Below, piece after piece: positions 8,737 through 16,571 of a stretch of DNA of 64,000 nucleotides. The DNA lies in assembly GCF_036408855.1 (NCBI RefSeq), contig NZ_JAZGJQ010000012.1:4365-68364 (forward strand). The letters run 5' to 3'. This DNA comes from Olsenella_K absiana (GTDB taxonomy: Bacteria; Actinomycetota; Coriobacteriia; Coriobacteriales; Atopobiaceae). Below the pieces are notes generated by a model. The model was not told the origin of the DNA and did not search any database. It worked only from the letters and a program-made list of their open reading frames with translations. Made by a program: the position numbers and the translations under genes. Numbering within the stretch: the first letter of the stretch is position 1; every line of letters begins with the position of its first letter.

Positions 8737-10026
8737 CTATTGGCCGTAGCGAGCTGAAATCACGCGGTTGTCATCGTCGAGGGTGATTACGAGGACGGAG
8801 GCGTAGTCGCTCCCCGTCGACCAGCCGGTGTTCTGGCTCCACGTGGTGACCTCGTACTCCACGTAATACTTGTCGCCGTCGACCTTCAAGATCCTGGGGT
8901 CATGCGCGCGCTGCATGAGCTTCCTGTCGGACGGGCCCATGAAGCCATGCTCGAGCTCGTGCCCCGCGGTCGAGCCGATGAGGGGCTCGACCTTGCCGAA
9001 CCACTCGCTGTCGGACATCAGGACGGCGTCGTCCGTGGACGTGTAGCTGCCGCTGGGGCTCACGGCGGTGGTCTCGTACGCGACCGCGAAGTCCTTTGCG
9101 ACCTCCTGGCGCTTGTCCTGCGTCGCCTGCGCCTCCGCCTGGCGCGCCGCCTCCTCGGCCGCCGCCTTCTCCTCCTCGGCAGCCTTCTTGGCGGCCACGG
9201 CGTCGTCGCGCCGCGCGACCGCCGACTGCGCCAGCGACTCCGCCCTCCCGTCGTCCTGCGGGTCCGCCTCGGCAGCCGCCTTCGCGGCGGCGATCTGCTC
9301 GTCCGTCACGCTCGCCGGGTCGTCCACTGCCGCGAGCTCGATCGTCCCGTCGGCGGTGGCCTCGTCGTCATCCCCGACGGTAACGCCCACCGGGCCCTCC
9401 GGCAGCGAGTAGAGCGAGCCGTCCTCGAGGATGGGCGAGGCCGTCACGCGAATCTCGTAGGAACCTTGCTGGAGGGAGATGCTGGGGTCGTCGGCGCCCA
9501 CGTACTCCGTGCGCGTCACTGCGTCGCCGTCCAGGTCCGTGCCAGTGACCTCGAGCGGGATGCGCGTCGCGGCGGAGGTGTAGCCGGGCGCCACGATCGT
9601 GAGGCGGACGCTGCGCTCCGCATGGGCCGCGTCCCACGCCGCCTGCGCTGCCTGCGCCGCGGCCTGCCTGTCCTGCTCGGACTTCCACCACACGACGCCA
9701 CCGGCGGCCGCGATGGCAGCGACGAGCGCCACCACGACAAGGACCACGGGCCTTCTGCCGCGCCGGCCCGCCTTCCCGGAGCGCGGCGCCGGGCTCGCTC
9801 CCTTGTCGGCCGCGGTGGGCGCGGCAGGGGCGGCATCGGGCGCGGGCGCGGGCGCGGCCCCGGGCGCGTCGGCAGGCTTCGGCCCGGGCGCGTCGGCAGC
9901 GCCGGTGGGCGCGGCATCGGATGCCGACGGGTCGTCGGGTGGCGCGGCGTCGAGCGGCGCGCCACAGTACGGGCAGAACGACGACCCGTCGCGCTCGATC
10001 CTCGCTCCGCAGTTGTTGCAGTACAT
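8737..10026 (-). CDS. zinc-ribbon membrane protein with coiled-coil outer part
   Basis: A 429-residue protein. Zinc ribbon with Cys3, Cys6, Cys18 and Cys21, a Pro/Ala-rich linker, a membrane span at 93-114, then a beta domain (IPLEVTGTDLDGDAV onward) shared with the genes at 4677 and 10439, an Ala/Glu/Lys coiled coil (about residues 270-310) and a C-terminal domain with YYVEYEVTTWSQNTG. ATG 10026 is chosen because GAAGGGA precedes it. It is divergent from its paralogue at 10439, and the gap contains a perfect 14-bp palindrome. Role unknown; the zinc ribbon should face the cytoplasm. Confidence 0.7.
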   Translation of the reverse strand: MYCNNCGARIERDGSSFCPYCGAPLDAAPPDDPSASDAAPTGAADAPGPKPADAPGAAPAPAPDAAPAAPTAADKGASPAPRSGKAGRRGRRPVVLVVVALVAAIAAAGGVVWWKSEQDRQAAAQAAQAAWDAAHAERSVRLTIVAPGYTSAATRIPLEVTGTDLDGDAVTRTEYVGADDPSISLQQGSYEIRVTASPILEDGSLYSLPEGPVGVTVGDDDEATADGTIELAAVDDPASVTDEQIAAAKAAAEADPQDDGRAESLAQSAVARRDDAVAAKKAAEEEKAAAEEAARQAEAQATQDKRQEVAKDFAVAYETTAVSPSGSYTSTDDAVLMSDSEWFGKVEPLIGSTAGHELEHGFMGPSDRKLMQRAHDPRILKVDGDKYYVEYEVTTWSQNTGWSTGSDYASVLVITLDDDNRVISARYGQ

Positions 10027-10438
10027 AGGCATTCCCTTCGCGCATGGAGTGGCGTAATCGGCAGGACGGGACGGGATGCCACCGCCAGCCGCCCCCTCGG
10101 GAGCCGGGGCGTCGGCCCCCACCAGCTCACGCGTCGCACGGCCAGCGCACGTCCGAGCCGCAACGCAAATGGTATGCCAGGGTATTTTTATATTGTTGCG
10201 CAACAACTGAAGGAGACCTCGGCGCTACCCTGCTGGAAGCTGGGTGCGACCGTGTCGGAAGGCGCCGTCGCACGCTCGCAAAAATGCATAAACCTTCGAA
10301 TCTGAGGCCATGCTTGCCGAAGCCCCGTGGCCGGCGAAGGACTGGCGTGGCGTGCGAGTTGCTGCCCGCGTGCAGGCCGCTGCCCGCGTGCAGGCCAAGG
10401 CCCTCGGCACAGGCCCACGTACGATCTGGAGGACGCCC
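10027..10438. promoter_or_regulatory. divergent promoter region of two zinc-ribbon paralogues
   Basis: This 412-base gap includes an AT-rich stretch near 10175-10195 in an otherwise GC-rich context. At its centre (10193-10206) is the perfect palindrome TTGTTGCGCAACAA, a plausible operator serving both genes. No tRNA or ORF is supported. Confidence 0.5.
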
Positions 10439-11945
10439 ATGATTTGTCCCAACTGCAACTCCGAGATTCGCGACGACGCGCTCTTCTGCCCCCTGTGCGG
10501 CAAGCCGACAGGGCTGGACGCGACTGGGACGGATACGTCGCTGCCAGACGAGTCTCAGGCGGACGCGACTCAGGTGCTCGAGCCGGCGGCAGACGCGACG
10601 CAAGCGGATGCGGCACAGGTGGAAGCCGCCAGCGGAGCGCCCGCAGGCGGCAAGGCGCGCAAGCACCGCGGTCCTTCTCGGAAGGCGATCGTCGCGATCG
10701 TGGTCGCGGGCGTCGTCGCGGCGGGAGCCGTGGGAGGCGGACTGTACTACCACCAGCAGCAGGTCGAGCTGGCCGAGCGCGAGCGGCAGGAGGAGCTCGA
10801 GCGGGAGCAGCAGCGCGCCGCGGCGCTGGACGCGCTGCGCCACCAGGACCACCCCGTGACGTTCACCATCCAAGCGGACGGCTACGAGGCGGAGGACGGC
10901 CCCATCCCCGTGCGGATAACTGGCACGGACCTGGACGGCACCTCCGTGGACACGACCTGCTACGTCTCGCAGGACGGCTCAGGCACGACGCTGAAGTCGG
11001 GCAGCTACGAGGCGACCGTGGTGGCGTCGCCGCTCACCAAGTCGGGGACGCTGTACGCGACGCCGGACTCCCCCATCTCGTTCGAGATCCCCGTAGCCGA
11101 GGAGGCGGACGGCGGGTCGGCAGGTGCCGCCTCGGATTCCGGCGACTCCGCGGACGCGGGCGGATCCGGCGCCGCCGCGACGCCGACCGAGGGCGGCACG
11201 ATCCAGCTCGCCGCGCTCGACCCGCTCGACCAGACCGACGACGTCATCGACGCGGCCTACCAGGCCGCGCTCGACGGCGGCCTCGACGCCGGCACCGCCG
11301 ACGCCTACCGCCAGGCCGCGGTCGACGTGCGCACCGCAGCCGAGAAGGCGAAGGAGGAAGCGGAGGCCAAGGCCGCCGCCGAGAGGAGGGCGCAGGACGC
11401 GCACGCAGCGTACTCGACCTTCCTCCAGGGCACCTACGACTGGGGCAGCGACAAGGGCACGGACCTCGGCAAGTGCAAGTTCGCCCTCGTCGACCTGGAC
11501 GGGGACGGGGTCGACGAGCTCTTGGTGCAGAACCCCAACGCGTCCCACGCCACAGGCTACGAGCGCCTCTTCGGGTACAACGGCGGACAGGTGGTCGAGC
11601 TCGCGGCCGGGCGCGACGGCTTCAAGATCTTCAGGAGCGGGGCGATCCTGAGCCTGAGCGTCGGCAGGGGGGTCGTGGGAAGGCACCTACCGCACCCTCC
11701 AGAACGGCAAGATGTCCGAGGTGGCGAGCTTCAAGACGGGCGACACCCCCGGCTCGTCGGACATCACGCAGACGTTCTCCGACCCCGGCGGAGAGTCCGC
11801 ACCGTACTGCAGGAGCCTGAAGGTAAACGGCACGGACGCGGACCTCGACACCTACCTCGCAACGGCCCGCAAGCTCGCGGACCAGGAGGTCGCCCCCAAC
11901 CTGGTGGACAACACCGCCGCCAACCGCAGCCAGCTTCTGGGCTGA
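10439..11945 (+). pseudogene. zinc-ribbon membrane protein, frameshifted at a G run
   Basis: The start is firm: GGAGG lies 7 bases before ATG 10439. The zinc ribbon uses Cys3, Cys6, Cys17 and Cys20; the membrane span is at 83-104; the shared beta domain and a coiled coil follow, then a calcium-loop-like LVDLDGDGVDELLV. At 11667-11672 six G residues shift the frame. Homologous-looking protein (SWEGTYRTLQNGKMSEV onward) continues in the other frame to TGA 11945. With five G the whole gene would be open. It could be a sequencing error, a true null mutation or a slippage site; the frame after the shift reads as normal protein, so the damage is recent. Confidence 0.7.
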
Positions 11946-12132
11946 TGCCGTGCGGGTGGGACCGCGGAGAAGGACCGCGGGTTACGCGTCCAGGGCGCGG
12001 GGCGCTGCGCCGGCGGCTGCGCACGGCGACGCGGGCCGTACCGCCGTTGGCCGACGACGCCGCCCGGCGGAGGCGCCCCCTATGAAGCATGGTATCTTTT
12101 CGGGAAGGGCAAACCACGTGCGGGAGGTCATC

Positions 12133-12318
12133 ATGGGTCTCTTCTTCGGCAAGAAGAAGCGCAAGCACACCAACCCCAACGTCTGGGTGGACCCCACCTC
12201 GGACGAGTTCATGATGAGGTACGTGCTGGACCAGGACAGGAAGAACCGCGACATGAACCGGGCCCAGGTACACGACAACGCCCCGCAGGACAGCTGGGGC
12301 GACGGCTGGGACAAGTAG
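12133..12318 (+). CDS. small highly charged protein, 61 residues
   Basis: ATG 12133 follows GGGAGG with 6-base spacing. The product MGLFFGKKKRKHTNPN onward is basic at the start and acidic at the end, with no signal peptide or membrane span. It has no recognised family. A strong terminator hairpin lies 80 bases downstream. The ribosome site and codon use make it a likely real gene. Confidence 0.6.
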   Translation: MGLFFGKKKRKHTNPNVWVDPTSDEFMMRYVLDQDRKNRDMNRAQVHDNAPQDSWGDGWDK

Positions 12319-12319
12319 C

Positions 12320-12383
12320 CGGACGCACGCCCTTCTCGGTGCGGACGCACGCCCTTCTCGGTGCGGGCGCACGCCCTTCTCGC
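12320..12383. repeat. three tandem copies of a 22-bp repeat
   Basis: CGGACGCACGCCCTTCTCGG(TG) is repeated about three times directly after the stop of the 61-residue gene. On the minus strand each copy reads GAGAAGGGCGTG, a variant of the dispersed GGGCGAGAAGGAC motif seen across the window. Confidence 0.7.
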
Positions 12384-12399
12384 CCGGGGGCATCATGAG

Positions 12400-12431
12400 T
12401 CGCGCCTGCCTCCCAGGGGAGGCAGGCGCGA
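12400..12431. terminator. strong bidirectional terminator hairpin
   Basis: TCGCGCCTGCCTCC pairs perfectly with its complement around a very short loop. It lies between the convergent genes ending at 12318 and 12491. Confidence 0.75.
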
Positions 12432-12490
12432 TATTGCTGCCTTGAATGCCCGCCTGCCCGCAGCCGGACGTCGGGGCGGACACGGACGTC

Positions 12491-12772
12491 CTACTTCGTG
12501 TACTTCCCGTCGACGAACGTGAAGTCGTGCTCGTCCTTGTACGAGCTGCCGTACGCCTTCGTCATCGCGACGATCCAGTCGACGAGCGACCACACGCCGA
12601 TGCCGCCGCAGGTCACGAGCTTCAGAATCCCGAGCCCGATCTGCCTAAGGAGGGGATGGCCCACGAGCGTGCGCGCCGGACGTGCCATCCGGAGGCTGCC
12701 GCGGGACGCCCGTGCCCCTTCGCGTGGGCCCCGCCCGCGTATGGGACCCCGCCCGCGTGGAACTCCGCCCAC
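12491..12772 (-). CDS. TM2-domain protein, probably truncated
   Basis: The last 50 residues (HPLLRQIGLGILKLVTCGG, then a second hydrophobic stretch ending SLVDWIVAMTKAYG) match the second half of a TM2 domain. The first TM2 span with its usual LGxHRFY motif is missing. In its place is a low-complexity stretch (RGRGPIRGRGP) encoded by imperfect DNA repeats at 12720-12780. The GTG start at 12772 is weakly supported, and ATG 12688 is an alternative. It may be a decayed gene. Confidence 0.4.
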   Translation of the reverse strand: MGGVPRGRGPIRGRGPREGARASRGSLRMARPARTLVGHPLLRQIGLGILKLVTCGGIGVWSLVDWIVAMTKAYGSSYKDEHDFTFVDGKYTK

Positions 12773-13207
12773 GAAGGTCCCCGCCGCGATGCCCAGCGCG
12801 AGGTGGTGCAGATTTTGGAGTTATTCACGGCTCCCGGTCGCTCGGGCGACGGTCAGCTTGCCACGTCGCGTTGGCGGCTTACGCGGCCAACGGCCCCACC
12901 AGGCATTCTGTCCACATTGGATTGGCATGGACAGACCCCGGGCGAGGTCCGTACGCGCTTCGACGCGACCGAAGCGTCCATAAGTCTCGGAAATGCACCG
13001 TCGTATCGCCAGGGTTGCGCCGGACGCGGCATCTGCGCCCAGGCGAGCACTCCCAAGCGGCAACGGGTCCGTCCGAAGGGAGGCCGGGCCACGGCGGAGC
13101 ACTTCGGCGGCGGGGACTCATGCCTCTCTCCACGCCCGGCTACGCCCCGCTCAGCCAGGGTCCGAGACGAGCGGGGCCGCCCTACTCCCCGGTCCTACTC
13201 CCCGGTC
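12773..13207. other. Intergenic region, 435 bases
   Basis: It separates the TM2 remnant from the CPBP protease gene. Apart from the 13-bp tandem repeats at 13187-13220, I see no gene, RNA or convincing promoter. Confidence 0.4.
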
Positions 13208-13220
13208 CTACTCCCCGGCA
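13187..13220. repeat. three tandem copies of a 13-bp repeat at a gene end
   Basis: CCTACTCCCCGGT is repeated three times, overlapping the stop codon of the CPBP protease. The tag of the gene (SAGE, stop) lies in the last copy. Confidence 0.6.
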
Positions 13221-14116
13221 CTCCTTGCGCGTCCGCGCCCGCCCGCGGCGATCCAGGCGCACAGCAGCAGGGTGGGGATGCAGCCGATGAGCCCCAGCGG
13301 CATGGGCCCGAGGATGCCGACGCCGCCGTGCGAGAACCACACGGGCAGCCCAGCCACGGCGTTGAGGGCGCCGTGCGCGATGGCGCAGGGCCACACGCTC
13401 TGGGTGACGTCCCGAAGCAGGCAGAGCAGGGCTCCGAACCCCACGCAGAACACGGTCATCGCAAGGACGCCCACGCCCGGGAAGCCCAGGTACGACGCAC
13501 CGTAGTTGTATCCCATCGCGATGAGCGGGGCGTGCCACAGTCCCCAGACCGCCCCGGTTGCGAGCATCGCGGCGGGACGGGGGAGCCAGCCGCTGAGGGC
13601 CGGGTACAGGAAGCCTCGCCAGCCCGCCTCCTCCCCGATGGCGAAGAGGGCGTTCAGGAACGGGGCGAGAAGGACCGCGGACGCGAACTGTGCGGCCAAC
13701 AGCATGGGGACCTGGGCGGAGTCTGCGCCCAGCTGCGCCGCGGCGGCCTGGGCGTAGGCGGTGGCCTCGGGGTCGAAGTCGCCCGGCACGAGCGCGAAGT
13801 ATGCGAGGGCGCCGAGCAGCGTGAGGGCAGTCGGCGCGAGAAGCGCCACCACGTACCAGCGCAGGTTCCCCCTGACGCGCGGACGCCAGCCCCGGGGCAC
13901 GTCGGCCCCCGGCACGCGCCCCACCACGAGAGCTGCGACGAGCGGGCCGAACATCGTGAGCGGCAGGATGGCCGACCACTCGGCGGTGCCCGCGGCCACG
14001 GCCCAGCCGGTCTGCGACCCCGCCCAGAGCCAACACGCCCAGTCGATGGCGACTGCGAGGGCGACGAAGAGCGCCACCCTCCCCCGCGACACCCTGCCAG
14101 ACATCCTGTCGTCCAT
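13208..14116 (-). CDS. CPBP family intramembrane glutamic endopeptidase
   Basis: A 302-residue multi-pass membrane protein. The ABI/CPBP motifs are intact: EEAGWRG at 162-168, GLWHAPL with His195, and HGALN with His248 and Asn252. These residues form the active site in the Rce1-like family. In bacteria such proteins process membrane-bound peptides or protect against self-made bacteriocins; the substrate here is unknown. ATG 14116 is chosen over 14134 because GGGAGG lies 8 bases before it. No bacteriocin gene is adjacent. Confidence 0.85.
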   Translation of the reverse strand: MDDRMSGRVSRGRVALFVALAVAIDWACWLWAGSQTGWAVAAGTAEWSAILPLTMFGPLVAALVVGRVPGADVPRGWRPRVRGNLRWYVVALLAPTALTLLGALAYFALVPGDFDPEATAYAQAAAAQLGADSAQVPMLLAAQFASAVLLAPFLNALFAIGEEAGWRGFLYPALSGWLPRPAAMLATGAVWGLWHAPLIAMGYNYGASYLGFPGVGVLAMTVFCVGFGALLCLLRDVTQSVWPCAIAHGALNAVAGLPVWFSHGGVGILGPMPLGLIGCIPTLLLCAWIAAGGRGRARSAGE

Positions 14117-14424
14117 GTGAGAGCCTCCCATCACGAGTTCGCAGCGACGCGACGGCGACGCCGACAGCAGCGCGAGCGCCGCCGGACCCCTCCGGCCCGA
14201 GGCGGGGGTTACGCACGGGTGAAATCGGCGCTCCTCGCCAGCTGGGACTTTGTTCCCGGAGAGCTCAGCCGTGCGTAACTCCGCTTCGCCGCCCAGGTCG
14301 AAAAGGGCGGATTCGTAGTCCGGGGTTTCCGAGTCTGACTTTCGAGCGACGACCGGGCCAAGCTCGTCGCCCGTTCGGATCTCCCCTGCGCCAACCCGCG
14401 GGGCGGCGTCGCATGTCGATACCC
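14117..14424. other. Intergenic region containing a 70-bp repeat element
   Basis: A 308-base gap between two minus-strand genes. It holds the repeat element at 14209-14278. The rest should include the protease promoter; no ORF is supported. Confidence 0.4.
14209..14278. repeat. 70-bp inverted-repeat element, copy 1
   Basis: The ends TTACGCACGG and CCGTGCGTAA are exact inverted repeats. The core contains CTCCTCGCCAGCTGGGACTT. A second copy with the same ends and a similar core lies at 43148-43215 in the opposite orientation. Confidence 0.65.
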
Positions 14425-15357
14425 CTACGCCCAGACCATGTTAGCGAGTCCCACCACCAAGGGCACGGTCACGATCGACAGCAGCACGGACACCACGACG
14501 GTCTCGACGGCGTACGCGTAGTCCGCGTCATGAAGCTGCGCGTACACGGCGACGTTTGCGCCCACAGGGCAAGCCGCAGCAATCAGCAGGGCCATGCGCA
14601 TCTGGTACGGCATGCCCGGGACAACGGAAAGCAGCGCGAGCGAGAGGAGCGGCGAGACCACGATACGCGCCAGTGCCACACGGTAGTTCGCGACGCGCAC
14701 AAGCATCCGTCGCACGTTCGTCTGCGCGAGGTAGACGCCGATCATGAACATGGCGAGCGGCGTGTTCAGCGCCGCGATATCGTCCAGGCATGTGGTTACG
14801 ACGTCCGGCAGGGGTGGCTGCGTGCAAAACAGCACGATGCCCAAGAGCGACGCGATCATGAACGGTGCCGTGGCCACGTCGTGCAGCACCTGGCGCGGAG
14901 TGGGCGATGGTTCGCCGTTCTGGCGGGTCAAGAGCGACACGCCATACGTCCACTGCCCAATGTTCATGAGCGCGATGAACCCCACGTTATAGAACACGCT
15001 CTTCGCGCCGACCGTCGCGACCACGAGCGGTATGCCAAAGAAGCTCGGGTTGCTGAACGTGCCCGCGAAGTTGCCGATGGCGTCTTTGCCGCAGACCACG
15101 CGCGCGACGACGGCTGCCAGCACGAGCAACGCCAGCGCGACCGCGGCGCCCAAAGCCAGCGCGACCGCATGCTCTGCCGTGCGCTCCACGATGAAGCTCT
15201 TCACGATAACCGCGGGAAGGGAGAGGTAGATGAGCACGTTGCCCAAGACACGGTTGCCCTCCATCGATATCTTGTGCGTCCTGAACATGGCGAACCCTAT
15301 GCCCACCAGCAAGAACATCACGAGGACCTGCTTCGCGAGCACGATTGACATCTGCAT
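14425..15357 (-). CDS. AEC family transporter (auxin efflux carrier-like permease)
   Basis: A 310-residue integral membrane protein with about ten spans in two halves, typical of the AEC family. The segment FAGTFSNPSFFGIPLV matches the family's conserved broken helix of the first half (N and GxP pattern), and PLAMFMIGVYLAQ the link between halves. Bacterial members move small organic acids or amino acids outward; the substrate cannot be told. GGAGGG lies 8 bases before ATG 15357. Its codon use is slightly less GC-rich than the neighbours. It stands alone. Confidence 0.85.
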   Translation of the reverse strand: MQMSIVLAKQVLVMFLLVGIGFAMFRTHKISMEGNRVLGNVLIYLSLPAVIVKSFIVERTAEHAVALALGAAVALALLVLAAVVARVVCGKDAIGNFAGTFSNPSFFGIPLVVATVGAKSVFYNVGFIALMNIGQWTYGVSLLTRQNGEPSPTPRQVLHDVATAPFMIASLLGIVLFCTQPPLPDVVTTCLDDIAALNTPLAMFMIGVYLAQTNVRRMLVRVANYRVALARIVVSPLLSLALLSVVPGMPYQMRMALLIAAACPVGANVAVYAQLHDADYAYAVETVVVSVLLSIVTVPLVVGLANMVWA

Positions 15358-15494
15358 GGGCGATTCCCTCCGCCAGAGCGCGGCACCAGCTCACCAACGG
15401 TTACACATGATAGGGGCATCGGTACGAGCAGGGCGTCGAAACCCGGACCCATGCAGATCCAGTCGTGGGGGTCTAGCGGCCACAGACGAAATCT

Positions 15495-15740
15495 CTACTC
15501 GTCCTTGCGGTCGCAGTACCTGCCCCGCTCGCCGCCGTTCCAGGCGTCGATGGCCTCCCACGGGTGCCTGAACCGCCCCGACTCCACGCTCGCCGAGCAG
15601 CTCGCGCACCTGACGCCGTAGCGCGTCGCCCTGCCCTCTGCTCTGGTCTCCGCAAGATAGACCTTCCTCCCGCCGCAGAACGGGCACTCCCTCGCGACGT
15701 CGTGGAGCGCCGTCGCCTTGCATACCTCGCCGTTTGCCAT
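15495..15740 (-). CDS. Lar-like zinc-ribbon protein
   Basis: An 81-residue protein with CPFCGG (Cys19, Cys22), CASC (Cys45, Cys48) and the closing WEAIDAWNGG. This is the pattern of Lar family proteins, first known as restriction alleviation proteins of prophages; many members lie in phage-derived DNA. No phage genes are adjacent here, so its role is open. The ribosome site is weak (GGAC, 8 bases upstream). Confidence 0.65.
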   Translation of the reverse strand: MANGEVCKATALHDVARECPFCGGRKVYLAETRAEGRATRYGVRCASCSASVESGRFRHPWEAIDAWNGGERGRYCDRKDE

Positions 15741-16125
15741 AGCAAGTCCAATCCGAAATCGTCCTACACGGGCGGCACGAAGGAACTAGCAAGTCCCACT
15801 CCTTGCCTGGGACGCTAGCTTCGGCAGAGCGCCCGAGGCCGCCCGGGTTAATTGCCGGGGAAGGGAGCGCCGGCGCTCCCAAGGCCCCAGGACAGCAGGC
15901 ACTCATCCGTTGGCACGGGGATGGTATCACGCACACCCAGCCCTTCCTGTACCGCAACGAGGACAGCCGAGGGTTTCGGCACCCGGGGATGCGCCGCTTG
16001 GATTCTGACTCCTCCAGGTATCCAACAGCTGTATAGGTCACCATGGAAATGTGTATTTTTCTTTTCTTGCACCCGAGTCTACAGTCTCTTGCGGTTGGCA
16101 TTGCCCCTGGCTTGGGAGGTACATC
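15741..16125. other. Intergenic region, 385 bases, upstream of tatA
   Basis: It contains a perfect 18-bp palindrome GGGAGCGCCGGCGCTCCC at 15863-15880, which could end transcription, and an AT-richer stretch at about 16030-16065 that may hold the tatA promoter. Open frames across this gap have no ribosome site and no protein-like composition. Confidence 0.4.
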
Positions 16126-16497
16126 ATGTTTCTTGGAATGGGCGCACCGGAACTCATCGTAATCCTGCTCGTCGCGTTGGTGCTGTTCGGGCCGAAGAAC
16201 CTGCCGAAGCTCGGCACGGCACTCGGCCAGACCGTCAAGAGCGTGCGCGAGGGCATGGAGGGCGCGGACGAGCCCTCCGGCAGGAAGGAGGCCGAGACGT
16301 CCGAGGCCGCCGCGTCGCAGGACGCCACCTCCGACGCCGACGCGGCGAGCCCCGCCGCGGGCGCGGACACCGCCGCATCCGCTGACGACAGCGCTGCCGG
16401 CGCCGAGCCGGCGAGGACGAGGGCCTGCCCCGAGTGCGGCGCCATGAACGAGCAGGAGGCCGCGTTCTGCTCGCGCTGCGGCGCCAGGCTCGCGTAA
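16126..16497 (+). CDS. tatA: TatA/TatE-type translocase subunit with C-terminal zinc ribbon
   Basis: A 123-residue protein. Residues 1-50 are a normal TatA: short start, membrane helix 8-22, the FGPKNLPKLG hinge and an amphipathic helix. An Ala/Asp/Ser linker (55-95) leads to a zinc ribbon with Cys101, Cys104, Cys115 and Cys118 (CPECG and CSRCG). TatA forms the pore of the twin-arginine pathway, which exports folded proteins; the ribbon would lie in the cytoplasm. GGGAGG precedes ATG 16126. No tatB or tatC is in the window. The fusion is unusual and may bind a substrate or partner. Confidence 0.8.
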   Translation: MFLGMGAPELIVILLVALVLFGPKNLPKLGTALGQTVKSVREGMEGADEPSGRKEAETSEAAASQDATSDADAASPAAGADTAASADDSAAGAEPARTRACPECGAMNEQEAAFCSRCGARLA

Positions 16498-16504
16498 GCG
16501 CACG

Positions 16505-16524
16505 GACCAGGGCGCCCCTGGGTC
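16505..16524. terminator. short hairpin after tatA
   Basis: GACCAGGG and CCCTGGGTC pair imperfectly eight bases after the tatA stop. No T-run is present, so it is a weak call. Confidence 0.35.
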
Positions 16525-16571
16525 TGCCACCAGCCCTACTTCTTCCCGCGCGTCCCCACGATCTCGCCGGG

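Noticed and set aside
12320..13220. Tandem repeats as a CRISPR array
   Set aside because: Units are too short, directly joined and without spacers; no cas gene is present anywhere in the window.
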